A stretch of 64,000 nt of DNA from a bacterium (GTDB lineage Bacteria; Zixibacteria; MSB-5A5; GN15; FEB-12), in NCBI GenBank assembly GCA_020444475.1, contig JAHLKV010000003.1, positions 372,001-436,000 of the forward strand. Reading direction: 5' to 3'. The position numbers and the translations under genes are program-made. Each line of letters opens with the position of its first letter. Position 1 is the first letter of the stretch. The notes beneath the pieces are model-generated. The model searched no databases, was not told the origin of the DNA, and saw only the letters and a list, made by a program, of their open reading frames with translations. Below are positions 17,393 to 26,179 of this stretch, in pieces.

Positions 17393-18247
17393 TCAGTTGA
17401 GGTACGCCCGAAGCGATTTGCTTCGTGAGGCGTGCCGCAGGCGGCGAATCGCCTTCTCCTTGATCTGCCGAACGCGTTCGCGGGTCAGCGAGAAACGAGC
17501 GCCTATCTCTTCCAGCGTCAGCGCCTTCTCGTGATTCAACCCGAAATACAGGTTGATCACCTCGGCCTCACGCGGCGTCAGGGTATCCAGCGCCTTCTCG
17601 ATTTCCACGCGTAACGACTGACTTAGAAGCGCCTCGTCCGGCGACGGCTGGAACTCATCCTCCAGCACATCGATCAACGAATTATCCTCCGATACGGAGA
17701 ACGGCGCATCGAGCGACAGATGCGAATTCGATATCTTTAGCGTGTCGGCAACTTCGCCTTCCGATAGCTCCAGCTCCTTGGCGATCTCTTCGGGCGAGGG
17801 CTCTCGTCCCAGACCTTGCTCCAGACGGCTGGATATCTTGCCGATCTTGTGGAGGGTGCCGACCCGGTTCAGCGGCAACCGGACAATTCGACTCTGCTCG
17901 GCCAGCGCCTGCAAAATCGCCTGTCGAATCCACCATACAGCGTAACTGATGAACTTGAAACCACGGGTTTCATCAAAACGTTTGGCTGCCTTGATTAGAC
18001 CGATATTCCCTTCATTGATAAGGTCGGCCAGTGACAGCCCCTGATTTTGGTACTGCTTGGCTACCGACACCACAAAACGCAGATTGGCCTTTGTTAATTT
18101 CTCCAGGGCCTTCTTGTCACCCTGCTTGATACGTCGAGCCAACCGCACTTCTTCGTCGGCAGTAATGAGAGGTGTTTCCCCGATCTCGCGAAGATAAAGA
18201 TCGAGCGACCGATCCTCGTCGCGATATTTTAGGGATTGCTTAGCCAC
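17393..18247 (-). CDS. rpoD: RNA polymerase primary-type sigma factor (short RpoD/SigA)
   Basis: The 284-residue factor has region 1.2 ([16 protein letters not shown]), region 2 ([49 protein letters not shown]), region 3 ([14 protein letters not shown]) and region 4 with the helix-turn-helix [20 protein letters not shown]. It lacks region 1.1 and the long insert after 1.2, as in the 280-290-residue primary sigma factors of Bacteroidetes. It is therefore probably the housekeeping factor that reads the TTGACA/TAnnnT promoters in this window. It starts at GTG, with GGAAGGAG about 13 bases upstream. The HtrA gene lies upstream on the same strand. Confidence 0.9.
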   Translation of the reverse strand: MAKQSLKYRDEDRSLDLYLREIGETPLITADEEVRLARRIKQGDKKALEKLTKANLRFVVSVAKQYQNQGLSLADLINEGNIGLIKAAKRFDETRGFKFISYAVWWIRQAILQALAEQSRIVRLPLNRVGTLHKIGKISSRLEQGLGREPSPEEIAKELELSEGEVADTLKISNSHLSLDAPFSVSEDNSLIDVLEDEFQPSPDEALLSQSLRVEIEKALDTLTPREAEVINLYFGLNHEKALTLEEIGARFSLTRERVRQIKEKAIRRLRHASRSKSLRAYLN

Positions 18248-18352
18248 GTTTGTCAGCTAACTCCTTCCGTAACAGTGACTCCACCAGTATGCGCAGACTC
18301 CCGACCGGGCGCCCGACGCATCCGTCTTCCTCACCTGGTTATGTGTATCGTC

Positions 18353-19858
18353 CTAGGGACGGATGACTTTCCGCGCAATCGAGCCGTCAGGCTCCTGTAC
18401 GATAAACGGTATGTGAGTACGCGAACGCTCCAACTCACCGGCTTGTTCCCGTACATCACCAAGCGTCGATACCGGTTCGTTATTCACCTGCAGGATGATC
18501 GTCCCTTCCGTTATCGAGGCCCGATCAGCCGCCGTCCCGGGATATACCCGGATAACATACAACCCCTCCACATGCTGGATCCCGATATCGCGGGCCATCT
18601 GCGGAGTAAAAGAAACCAGCGCCATACCCAGCCATTCGGTCGTCGGAACTTCGTCCGGCGATCCCGGCTGCTGCTCCAGCGAAGCGAGGAACTGGTCCCG
18701 ATCGACAACCGTCGTCCGAAGCCGTTTCGCCTCGCCATCGCGAACCACGTCGACCGGCACCGACTGCCCGGCCCGGACCGTCGAAACCAGTACGGAAAAC
18801 TGGTTGGTATTGACAACATCTTTGTCGTTGAACTTCACCACCACATCACCACCGCGGATTCCAGCCACTTCGGCCGGCGAATTGGCGAACACCGAATCGA
18901 TCATCACGCCCTGCACGGCGTGCAGCCCCTGACGCTTGGCCTCCCGCTCGGTCAGATTGGAGAGCCAGACACCCAGCCAGCCGCGCGTCGCCCGGCCGCT
19001 CTGGATAAGATCCGGCACGATCGCCCGCGCCAGGTTGATCGGAATCGCAAAGCCGATTCCAACCGATGAACCGGTGGGCGACGAAATCGCCGCGTTGACA
19101 CCGATACACTCGCCGCGAAGGTTCAGCAGCGGACCACCCGAGTTGCCGGGGTTGATCGAAGCATCGGTCTGGATGTAGTTCTGGTACCGCGGCGTGTCCG
19201 CTCCGAACCGAAGATTGGTGCGCCCTTTGGCCGAAATAACACCGACCGTAACCGTCCGATCCAGCCCCTGCTGCGGAAACGGATTGCCAATCGCTATCGC
19301 CCAGTCCCCGACCTTCAATTCCTCCGAGTCGCCAAACGGAATCGTCGTGATCTCTTCCTCGGGGTCTACCTTAAGCACCGCAAGATCGGTCTCTCGGTCG
19401 CTGCCGACTACCGTCGCGTCGTATTCGTAACCGGTCGAAGTGCGCACCACTACCGACACAGCGTCCTCGATAACATGGTTGTTCGTCAGGATATAACCGT
19501 CTTCCCGGAAGAAAAAGCCCGAACCCGACGATGAACCGTAACCGCGACCGTGGAAGTACCACGGCACGTCGTCATCGTGCGTCCGAGCCGATATATTCAC
19601 CACCGCATTCTGGACCTGCTCAACCACCGCCACGAACGGAGATTCCATCTCCCCGTTGCGCTCCACCAGCGGATAGGCGCCGGTCTGCCCGATATTCAAC
19701 GGAATATCGGCCACCGAACGCGGCGTCAGGTCGATCTGCGACGCCAGAATGAGGCCGAAAACCACGCAAACTACGGCGACGACGCCAATCGAAAGTACGT
19801 TCTTTTTGGCAGTGCGGCGGGAGTTATGTGGATCTGAAGAGAAGGGGTGCTCGCCCAA
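18353..19858 (-). CDS. membrane-anchored HtrA/DegS-like serine protease with two PDZ domains
   Basis: The 501-residue protein has an N-terminal membrane segment (about 20-40) and then an S1C protease domain with His128 in TNNHVI, Asp158 in ETDLAVLKV and Ser240 in NPGNSGGPL. Two PDZ domains follow (about 291-385 and 405-500). Family members degrade misfolded envelope proteins or cleave regulatory targets in the periplasm. It starts at TTG with GGAGGAA upstream and has the best promoter in the window (19887-19915). It is distinct from the HtrA pair at 34.4-37.2 kb, being the only one of the three with a membrane anchor. Confidence 0.93.
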   Translation of the reverse strand: MGEHPFSSDPHNSRRTAKKNVLSIGVVAVVCVVFGLILASQIDLTPRSVADIPLNIGQTGAYPLVERNGEMESPFVAVVEQVQNAVVNISARTHDDDVPWYFHGRGYGSSSGSGFFFREDGYILTNNHVIEDAVSVVVRTSTGYEYDATVVGSDRETDLAVLKVDPEEEITTIPFGDSEELKVGDWAIAIGNPFPQQGLDRTVTVGVISAKGRTNLRFGADTPRYQNYIQTDASINPGNSGGPLLNLRGECIGVNAAISSPTGSSVGIGFAIPINLARAIVPDLIQSGRATRGWLGVWLSNLTEREAKRQGLHAVQGVMIDSVFANSPAEVAGIRGGDVVVKFNDKDVVNTNQFSVLVSTVRAGQSVPVDVVRDGEAKRLRTTVVDRDQFLASLEQQPGSPDEVPTTEWLGMALVSFTPQMARDIGIQHVEGLYVIRVYPGTAADRASITEGTIILQVNNEPVSTLGDVREQAGELERSRTHIPFIVQEPDGSIARKVIRP

Positions 19859-19886
19859 TCATTTCCTCCGACAGACTTAGCTTCGC

Positions 19887-19915
19887 AATATACTTACCCT
19901 CGAGAGGGCTGTCAA
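19887..19915 (-). promoter_or_regulatory. near-consensus promoter of the HtrA gene
   Basis: On the minus strand there is TTGACA (19910-19915), a 17-base spacer and TATATT (19887-19892). The spacer contains an inverted repeat, CCCTC-TC-GAGGG, which could be a repressor site. The predicted start is about 22 bases before the TTG start codon. Confidence 0.75.
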
Positions 19916-20101
19916 CATTAATTACGGTGCAACCTCGTGCTTTTTATAACGATACCGGCAGCGAAACGATTCATATTTCTGACGCTTTCTGCCTTATTTC
20001 CTCAGTTGGCACGTCGCTTTTCCCGGCACATAGTTTATACGATCACACAACGCCTGAATTCAGACGAGTTTTGTTTCAAGCAAACCCACTGCCGGGCCGT
20101 A

Positions 20102-20130
20102 TTGACTTTTTACCAACACCACTCTACTTT
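20102..20130 (+). promoter_or_regulatory. promoter of the aldolase/folate operon, nearly leaderless
   Basis: TTGACT (20102-20107), a 17-base spacer and TACTTT (20125-20130). The predicted start is about 20137, only 3-4 bases before the ATG at 20141, and no Shine-Dalgarno is present. Confidence 0.6.
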
Positions 20131-20140
20131 CTATCCTACC

Positions 20141-20797
20141 ATGAATTCTCCGCTTACATTCGCCGAACAACTGATAAACGCCGGAAGAAGACTCGACACC
20201 AAAGGATTCATCGCCGGCTCCGATGGAAATATCTCCGTCCGCACCGAGGACGGTTCGATCCTGATTACGCCGTCAGGACTGCCCAAAGGACGCCTCGTTC
20301 ATGACGATCTCGTGACCGTTGATCTCGACGGCAAGCAACTGGCGGGAGAACACAAAGCGTCTTCGGAAATGGCCATGCATCTATTCGCCTGCCGACAAAG
20401 GCCCGATATCCGCGCCTGCGTCCATTCGCACCCGCCGTTCGCGACCGCGTCGGCCGTCGCCGGACGCCACCTGCCGTCGGATATCCTCCCCGAAGTAGCG
20501 GTCTTTGTCGGCCCGATCGCCTTGACCGAGTACGCGCCCCCCGGCACCGAAGCCGTCCCGCAGTCGCTGGCGCCGTTTATCGCCGATCACAACGCCTTTC
20601 TGCTGCGCAACCACGGTCTTCTGACGATCGGTCGGACGCTCGATGAAGCCATGAACCGCCACGAAACGGTTGAACAGTTCGCCCGGATATATCATCTCGC
20701 GCTGCAGATGGGAGAAATCGGGAGAATCCCCGAAGATGATGTTGTCAGACTCGAAGAAATACGCCGCAGGCTGACCGAGCGGCCGGACCGACCGTGA
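20141..20797 (+). CDS. class II aldolase/adducin family protein
   Basis: The 218-residue protein is of FucA/AraD type. It has GNISVRTEDGSILITPSG near the phosphate-binding end, the catalytic acid region KASSEMAMHL (Glu), zinc ligands His-x-His in CVHSHPPFATA, and a third His in LLRNHGLLTIG. Such enzymes use Zn2+ for retro-aldol cleavage or epimerisation of sugar phosphates. A pathway is not evident. The upstream open frame to 19937 runs through the promoter and is not coding. It is the first gene of an operon that continues through panB. Confidence 0.88.
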   Translation: MNSPLTFAEQLINAGRRLDTKGFIAGSDGNISVRTEDGSILITPSGLPKGRLVHDDLVTVDLDGKQLAGEHKASSEMAMHLFACRQRPDIRACVHSHPPFATASAVAGRHLPSDILPEVAVFVGPIALTEYAPPGTEAVPQSLAPFIADHNAFLLRNHGLLTIGRTLDEAMNRHETVEQFARIYHLALQMGEIGRIPEDDVVRLEEIRRRLTERPDRP

Positions 20798-20810
20798 GGA
20801 GTACCGAACG

Positions 20811-21992
20811 ATGGTGATCACAAAAGTTCAGCTCGAAAAAGCCAATCGGCTCTTTCAGATGCCGCCCGGCCTCATGTCGTTCGTACGCTCCGAAGAGCGG
20901 AAGGGCCTGCTTCGCCGCGACGACCTGATCGATCTGGCATCCTTCACCTGGCCGGCGGCGCCCGAAGGGAAAGCCCCGAACGCCGCCGCCTTCGAGCCGG
21001 CCGGTCGCGACCAACTCGCTGAATTGCGCGAAGAACTGGCCGCCTGGCTGAACGCCCGCCACGGCTGCCGTATCGCTGCCGATCGTGAGATTTTTATCGG
21101 CGGCTCTATCACCGCCCTCGTCACCATGCTTGCTCTGGCCTTTCTCGACAACGGCGATATTGCCTTCGTCCCGGAACTCGGCCTTCCCAGTTATCGACAG
21201 GCCGTTACCAGCGCCGGCGCCGAACCGGTCAGTTATACCATCTCTGCCAAAACCGGCTGGCTGCCCGACTTCGAGCGTCTCGGAACTCGCCTGGGGCGGG
21301 TCGCCCGACTGGCCTTCATCAACTCACCGCACAATCCAACCGGCCGCGAACTCTCCGAGCAGGAAATGGCCGGTCTCATCTGGACCGCCAGTCGTGAAAA
21401 CCTGCTGGTGGTCAACGATGCCGCGTATCAATCGATCGCCGAAAGACCGCCCATCTCGCTTCTGTCGATCTCCGGCGGGTCTCGGGTAGGCCTGGAGTTG
21501 CACTCCTTCGCCTACTCGCTTGGTCTTCCCCGTCTTCCTTTCGGCTTCGCCCTCGGCAACCGCGAAGCGATCACCACGCTCAAGCAGGTCTCCCGGCTTG
21601 TCCCGACCACCTTCCCGGCCGGATACGTCCAAATGGCGGTTGAGGCCATTCGCGCCTATCCGAACCCGACCATCCGCGCCGCCCGGCAGCAGATCGCCCG
21701 CACCGCCGACCGCGCCCGGGCACTGATGGAACTGCTCGACCTCGAAGAATCAACCCGACGGACGATTCCCTTTCTATGGGCGAGAATACCGTCTCGCCGA
21801 AGCGCGACTGCGCTCGCCCGACAGCTGTTCCGCCGCCACCGCATCCTGACTATCCCCGGCACCGATTTCGGCGACAGTGGCGAAGGCTACCTGCGCCTTT
21901 CACTGACAGCCGGAGAGCAGGCCTACGATGAAGCGGTCTCACGGATCAAAAAACGGCGGCTGATCCGCCCCAGGAAGAGAGGCTCGGAATGA
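20811..21992 (+). CDS. fold-type I aminotransferase-like protein lacking the catalytic lysine
   Basis: The 393-residue protein is clearly of the class I/II aminotransferase type, closest in pattern to LL-diaminopimelate and aspartate aminotransferases. Kept residues are Asn175 in NSPHNPTG, Asp203 and Tyr206 in VVNDAAYQSI, and the carboxylate-binding Arg in GYLRLSL near the C-terminus. The stretch where the family has HS(F/L)SKT...GWRxGFAxGN reads HSFAYSLGLPRLPFGFALGN, so the PLP Schiff-base lysine is Tyr235 and the following Trp-Arg is Leu-Pro. Normal transamination should be impossible. The frame is intact and lies in an operon with a 4-base overlap to folB. Function is unknown. Confidence 0.8.
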   Translation: MVITKVQLEKANRLFQMPPGLMSFVRSEERKGLLRRDDLIDLASFTWPAAPEGKAPNAAAFEPAGRDQLAELREELAAWLNARHGCRIAADREIFIGGSITALVTMLALAFLDNGDIAFVPELGLPSYRQAVTSAGAEPVSYTISAKTGWLPDFERLGTRLGRVARLAFINSPHNPTGRELSEQEMAGLIWTASRENLLVVNDAAYQSIAERPPISLLSISGGSRVGLELHSFAYSLGLPRLPFGFALGNREAITTLKQVSRLVPTTFPAGYVQMAVEAIRAYPNPTIRAARQQIARTADRARALMELLDLEESTRRTIPFLWARIPSRRSATALARQLFRRHRILTIPGTDFGDSGEGYLRLSLTAGEQAYDEAVSRIKKRRLIRPRKRGSE

Positions 21993-22390
21993 GCGATGTT
22001 ATCCGCATGGGAGGGCTGTCGTTCTACGGCTATCATGGCGTGACGGCGGCCGAGAAAGAGACCGGGCGCGTTTTTGAGATCGACTGCGAAATGGAAGTCG
22101 ACCTCGCTCCCCCCGGTAAATCGGATCGCCTCAAAGACACCGTCGACTACTATCGCGTCTATCAGGTTATCCGCGAGTCGGTCGAAGGAACCGCCTTCTC
22201 ACTGCTGGAGGGACTCGCCAATCGCATCGCCACGAATATTCTTGACATGTTTCCCGTCTACCGGGTAACTTTGAAAGTCCGTAAATTGCACCCGCCAATC
22301 CCCGGGCAAGTGAAGTACATCGAAGTCGAAGTCACCCGCCTTCAGGGGGATACGGCCAAACTGACCGATCCCGACAACCAGCCGACATAA
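21989..22390 (+). CDS. folB: dihydroneopterin aldolase
   Basis: The 133-residue T-fold protein catalyses 7,8-dihydroneopterin to 6-hydroxymethyl-dihydropterin plus glycolaldehyde in folate synthesis. Visible residues are Glu22 in HGVTAAEKETG, Glu74 in SLLEGLA (pterin anchor) and Lys99 in KLHPPIPG (catalytic). The ATG overlaps the previous stop (ATGA), so translation is coupled to the aminotransferase-like gene. FolK, the next enzyme of the pathway, follows after ten bases. Confidence 0.93.
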   Translation: MSDVIRMGGLSFYGYHGVTAAEKETGRVFEIDCEMEVDLAPPGKSDRLKDTVDYYRVYQVIRESVEGTAFSLLEGLANRIATNILDMFPVYRVTLKVRKLHPPIPGQVKYIEVEVTRLQGDTAKLTDPDNQPT

Positions 22391-22400
22391 GGGAGTAGCA

Positions 22401-22910
22401 ATGGCTGAAACAGTATATCTTCTGCTGGGCTCCAATCTGGGAAATCGGGAGCGCTATCTCGAGACGGCCCTCGCCAAACTGGCTGAACTCGAAGGGTTCG
22501 AAATCATCGCCACCTCGCCGATCTATCTCTCCGATGCTGTCGAGATGAAGGGGGACAGCCCCTCCTTCCTGAATCAGGTCGTAAAGGGCGACTACCAGTA
22601 TCCCCCGCACGAACTTCTCCACAGCATCGAGAAGATCGAAGCCGATTTGGGGCGCACCGACAAAGGCAACAAGCAGTCCCGCGGGATCGATATCGATATC
22701 CTCCTGTTCGGAGAACGGATCGTCGAGCTCGAGGACCTGCAGATTCCGCACAAGGCCCTGCTGCAGCGTCCGTTCGCAATCATTCCGCTGGTGACAATCG
22801 ACCCGGACATCACCGATCCGCGCACCGGCAAGACACTCGAGAGCTTTGTCGACGATCGCAAGCGCGAAAGCGTCCTGCTGTACAAAGATCATGTCGCACG
22901 CAACGTCTGA
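22401..22910 (+). CDS. folK: 6-hydroxymethyl-7,8-dihydropterin pyrophosphokinase
   Basis: The 169-residue enzyme transfers pyrophosphate from ATP to the FolB product. The family marks LLLGSNLGNRERYLETAL at the start and RGIDIDILLFG in the middle (metal-binding Asp pair) are present, as is HKALLQRPFAIIPL. It overlaps the next gene by 20 bases. No folP or folE gene is visible in the window. Confidence 0.95.
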   Translation: MAETVYLLLGSNLGNRERYLETALAKLAELEGFEIIATSPIYLSDAVEMKGDSPSFLNQVVKGDYQYPPHELLHSIEKIEADLGRTDKGNKQSRGIDIDILLFGERIVELEDLQIPHKALLQRPFAIIPLVTIDPDITDPRTGKTLESFVDDRKRESVLLYKDHVARNV

Positions 22911-23553
22911 GCCGAAATACATAGCGGTCGAAGGCGTCATCGGCGTCGGCAAAACCACCTTCGCCGATATGTTGGCGGAATGCCTCGAGGCGGAGATCAT
23001 TCGCGAAGAAGTCCTCGAAAACCCCTTCCTGGTCGACTTCTACAAGAACCGCAAAAGGCACGCCTTCTCGTGTCAGCTCTTCTTCCTGATCTCTCGCTTC
23101 CAGCAGCAGCAGCAACTCATGGTCCGTGACCTCTTCGCCCAGCGAATCATCGCCGACTACCTCTTCGCCAAGGACCAGATCTTTGCCTCGGTCAATCTCT
23201 CCGAGCGGGAGCTGGCTCTTTACGACAAAATCGCACCCGTGCTCGCGCAGAACATCCCCCGACCGGATCTCGTCATCTACCTGCAGGCATCAACCTCGAC
23301 TCTGCTGCAGCGCATCAAAAAACGAAACCTGCCCTTCGAGCGATCGATTGACAGCGACTATATAGAGAGTGTCAACAAAGCCTACGACTATTTCTTCTTC
23401 CACTACAATGATACTCCACTACTGGTCGTCAAAACCGATGATATCGACTTCGTCAACAACCCGCGGCAATTCGACGACCTGATCGACCAGATTCAAAAGC
23501 CCATCAACGGCAAGATCTACTATGTTCCTTCGGGTGAACTTACCGGAAAGTGA
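22891..23553 (+). CDS. deoxynucleoside kinase (dAdo/dGuo kinase type)
   Basis: The 220-residue P-loop kinase has GVIGVGKTTF near residues 15-24, VLENPFLVDFYKN, the lid-type RIKKRNLPFERSID, and a closing DIDFVNN. It phosphorylates deoxyribonucleosides for salvage. I chose ATG 22891, inside the end of folK, because the P-loop normally lies close to the N-terminus. The 20-base overlap with folK fits the close pairing of these two functions that I recall from Bacteroidetes-like genomes. Substrate choice is not readable. Confidence 0.88.
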   Translation: MSHATSEPKYIAVEGVIGVGKTTFADMLAECLEAEIIREEVLENPFLVDFYKNRKRHAFSCQLFFLISRFQQQQQLMVRDLFAQRIIADYLFAKDQIFASVNLSERELALYDKIAPVLAQNIPRPDLVIYLQASTSTLLQRIKKRNLPFERSIDSDYIESVNKAYDYFFFHYNDTPLLVVKTDDIDFVNNPRQFDDLIDQIQKPINGKIYYVPSGELTGK

Positions 23554-23559
23554 TCAGCT

Positions 23560-24381
23560 ATGTCCTCGATCAAAAAGCGCAGCAAGACGACCGTCCAGAC
23601 GCTCATCCGAATGAAAGCCAGGGGCGAAAAGATCACCATCCTTACCGCCTACGACTACTTCACGGCCCGACTGCTCGATCAGGCCGGCATCGACTCGATT
23701 CTCGTCGGTGACTCGGCCAGCAACGTCATCCACGGACATCAAACGACGATTCCGATGACTATGGACATTATGCTCGCCCACGTCGCGGCCGTCGCACGGG
23801 GCACCGAGCGCGCTCTTGTCATCGCCGACATGCCTTTCCTCTCTTATCAGCCTTCCACCGAGACAGCCATCATCAACGCCGGTCGCTTCCTCAAGGAGGC
23901 CGGAGCCGAAGCCGTAAAAATGGAAGGTGGATTGGAGATGGTCCCGACGGTCAAACGGGTGATAGAATGCGGCATCCCGGTGATGGGACATATCGGACTC
24001 ACCCCGCAGTCGATCCATCGCTTCGGCGGCCCCAAGGTGCAGGGACGCAGAGAGCGCTCCAAAGCCTACCTGCTCGATTCCGCCCAGGCACTGCAAACCG
24101 CCGGCTGCTTCGCGATTGTCCTCGAGTTGATCAGCGCCGAGGTTGCTTCCGAGATTACGGGTTCTCTCAAGACAACCGCCACCATAGGCATCGGCGCCGG
24201 CGCCGGATGCGACGGCCAGGTGCTGGTCATCAACGATATGCTCGGCCTCCGCGATGACTCCTTCAAACCGAAATTCCTGCGTGAATACGCCGACCTGAAG
24301 CCGACCATCTCCGACGCTGTCACCCGCTATATCAGCGAGGTTCGCACCGGCAAGTATCCATCCGATGACGAGTCATACTGA
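23560..24381 (+). CDS. panB: 3-methyl-2-oxobutanoate hydroxymethyltransferase
   Basis: The 273-residue PanB makes ketopantoate from 2-oxoisovalerate and methylene-tetrahydrofolate, the first step of pantothenate synthesis. It has ILTAYDYFTARLLDQAGID, VGDSASNVIHG with a metal Asp, AVKMEGG with the substrate Lys, and LELISAEVA with the catalytic Glu. Being last in the folate operon is sensible because it consumes a folate cofactor. The start lies six bases after the kinase stop. Confidence 0.96.
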   Translation: MSSIKKRSKTTVQTLIRMKARGEKITILTAYDYFTARLLDQAGIDSILVGDSASNVIHGHQTTIPMTMDIMLAHVAAVARGTERALVIADMPFLSYQPSTETAIINAGRFLKEAGAEAVKMEGGLEMVPTVKRVIECGIPVMGHIGLTPQSIHRFGGPKVQGRRERSKAYLLDSAQALQTAGCFAIVLELISAEVASEITGSLKTTATIGIGAGAGCDGQVLVINDMLGLRDDSFKPKFLREYADLKPTISDAVTRYISEVRTGKYPSDDESY

Positions 24382-24435
24382 CGAAGTTAGACAAACGGCG
24401 CGTGTTTCTCCGGCGACCTTCTCCTCCCTTTTCGG

Positions 24436-24465
24436 TTGACAATCAGGGTCGATGTGGCCCATATT
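24436..24465 (+). promoter_or_regulatory. candidate promoter of the MscS gene
   Basis: TTGACA (24436-24441) is followed 18 bases later by CATATT (24460-24465). The leader to the ATG at 24623 would be about 150 bases, with nothing recognised in it. Confidence 0.4.
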
Positions 24466-24622
24466 CGTCACGGCTGAAAGGACTAACGGGAGCAGTTGTG
24501 ATAAGGGGATGTCTCGTCGATGCTGGTTTGTGGGATTTCTCGGCGTGACACACGGGCCTATCTCTTCTTCGCTGACTCATATCCAACTGGCATGCTCCAA
24601 AGAGAGATGAAAGGAATAGGCT

Positions 24623-25438
24623 ATGCAGGAGTATTTTGACGTCATCAAGGACTGGGCCGCGCTGTACGGACTGAAAGTCATCGGCGCAATAGCGATATTC
24701 ATTATCGGACGACTTGTCATCAGGATCATCGCCAGCACTTTCCGCGGTGTCCTGGATCGCGCCGGTACCGATCCGACGCTCACGAAATTCGTCATTGCCC
24801 TGACGCGTATCGCGCTGCTCACCTTCGTGATCATTGCCGCGCTCGGCACGCTCGGGGTCCAAACGGCGTCGTTCATAGCCATCATCGGTGCCGCCGGTCT
24901 GGCCGTCGGCTTCGCCCTCCAGGGCTCGCTCGCCAATTTCGCATCCGGCGTGATGCTCATCATCTTCCGACCCATGAAGGTCGGTGACTACGTCGAGGCC
25001 GGCGGTGCCTCGGGTTCGGTCGAAGAGATCCACATCTTCAACACCATCCTGAAGTCACCGGACAACCGCAAGATTATCGTCCCCAACGGCAAAATTACCA
25101 GTGACACGATCACCAACTATTCGGCCAACGAGAACCGACGCATCGATCTCGTCTTCGGCATCGGCTATGGTGACGACATCAAGAAGGCCAAAGACATTCT
25201 TGTCGCTTTGTGCAAAGAAGACAGCCGTATTCTCGAAGAACCCGCGACTACCGTCGCGGTATCAGAACTCGGCGACAGTTCGGTCAACTTCGTCTGTCGC
25301 CCATGGGTCAAGACGGCCGACTACTGGGCTGTCTTCTTCGATCTGACGGAAAAGGTGAAGCTGACGTTCGATCGGGAAGGTATCTCGATTCCCTTCCCGC
25401 AGCGCGACGTGCACCTCTTCCAGGAAACCGGATCATAA
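24623..25438 (+). CDS. mscS: small-conductance mechanosensitive channel, MscS family
   Basis: The 271-residue protein has three membrane segments (about 15-35, 55-80 and 85-110). The pore-lining third helix carries the Gly/Ala pattern GAAGLAVGFALQGSLANFASG. The beta domain with VGDYVEAGG and PNGKITSDTITNYS and the alpha/beta cytoplasmic domain follow. It opens on membrane tension to release solutes after osmotic downshock. The length matches simple MscS proteins. It is followed by mscL. Confidence 0.93.
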   Translation: MQEYFDVIKDWAALYGLKVIGAIAIFIIGRLVIRIIASTFRGVLDRAGTDPTLTKFVIALTRIALLTFVIIAALGTLGVQTASFIAIIGAAGLAVGFALQGSLANFASGVMLIIFRPMKVGDYVEAGGASGSVEEIHIFNTILKSPDNRKIIVPNGKITSDTITNYSANENRRIDLVFGIGYGDDIKKAKDILVALCKEDSRILEEPATTVAVSELGDSSVNFVCRPWVKTADYWAVFFDLTEKVKLTFDREGISIPFPQRDVHLFQETGS

Positions 25439-25578
25439 CAACGAATACACTGAGGGCGAAACTTGTAGGGAGCTGCCTGTGCTCCTGATCGGCAGGTTCG
25501 GTACATTCGGCGCAAACGAACGGATTCGTCCCTCTTTTTGTCCGGGATAGCCATCGTCCTTCTACAAGGAGCTTTGTC

Positions 25579-26043
25579 ATGGGAATGATGAAGGAGTTTA
25601 AGGAATTCGCAGTGAAAGGCAACGTCGTTGATATGGCCGTAGGCATTATCATCGGCGCCGCTTTCGGGACAATCGTCAAGTCGCTCGTCGCCGACGTCAT
25701 CATGCCGCCGATCGGCCTGCTGCTCGGCAATGTCGACTTCTCGAACCTGTTCGTTGTCCTCAAGCAGGGGGCAACCGCCGGTCCGTACCCGACCCTGACC
25801 GACGCCACCGCCGCCGGTGCTGTGACGCTCAACTACGGCATGTTTATCAACACCGTGGTCAGCTTCATCATCGTGGCCTTCGCCGTCTTCATGGTCATAC
25901 GCAACATCAATAAACTGAAACGGGAGAAGGAAGCGCCGCCGGCCGCCCCGACCACTCGGGAATGTCCGCACTGCCTGTCGACCATCCCCATCAAAGCCAA
26001 ACGCTGTGCGCACTGCACGCAGGCCGTAGACGCCGCTGCCTGA
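25579..26043 (+). CDS. mscL: large-conductance mechanosensitive channel with C-terminal zinc ribbon
   Basis: The 154-residue MscL has the N-terminal helix and first membrane span ([31 protein letters not shown]), a periplasmic loop, and the second span ([21 protein letters not shown]). The usual cytoplasmic helix after [10 protein letters not shown] is replaced or extended by a treble-clef type ribbon, with Cys129-x2-Cys132 and Cys143-x2-Cys146 (CPHC...CAHC). Canonical MscL ends in a plain helical bundle, so a metal-binding tail is unusual. A good site AAGGAG precedes the ATG. A palindromic terminator follows. Confidence 0.93.
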   Translation: MGMMKEFKEFAVKGNVVDMAVGIIIGAAFGTIVKSLVADVIMPPIGLLLGNVDFSNLFVVLKQGATAGPYPTLTDATAAGAVTLNYGMFINTVVSFIIVAFAVFMVIRNINKLKREKEAPPAAPTTRECPHCLSTIPIKAKRCAHCTQAVDAAA

Positions 26044-26075
26044 CGAAGGCTCGTCGCTACGCGCAAGTACCCGCT

Positions 26076-26107
26076 AAATCCGGGGCCGCCGGCGGCCCCG
26101 GATTTCC
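26076..26107 (+). terminator. palindromic intrinsic terminator after mscL
   Basis: A perfect inverted repeat has arms AAATCCGGGGCCGCC and its complement meeting without a spacer, followed by TTTCC. Confidence 0.75.
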
Positions 26108-26126
26108 TGCTTGTGCCCGGTGGACT

Positions 26127-26156
26127 TTGACTACACTATTGGGAAAACACTACTAA
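26127..26156 (+). promoter_or_regulatory. promoter of the DUF3078 gene
   Basis: TTGACT (26127-26132), an 18-base spacer and TACTAA (26151-26156). The predicted leader is about 18 bases and contains GAGGA before the ATG at 26180. Confidence 0.5.
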
Positions 26157-26179
26157 CCGCACAATCGAACGAGGATCAC

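Noticed and set aside
19937..20140. N-terminal extension of the class II aldolase from a GTG
   Set aside because: It runs through the predicted promoter and adds 68 residues not found in the family.
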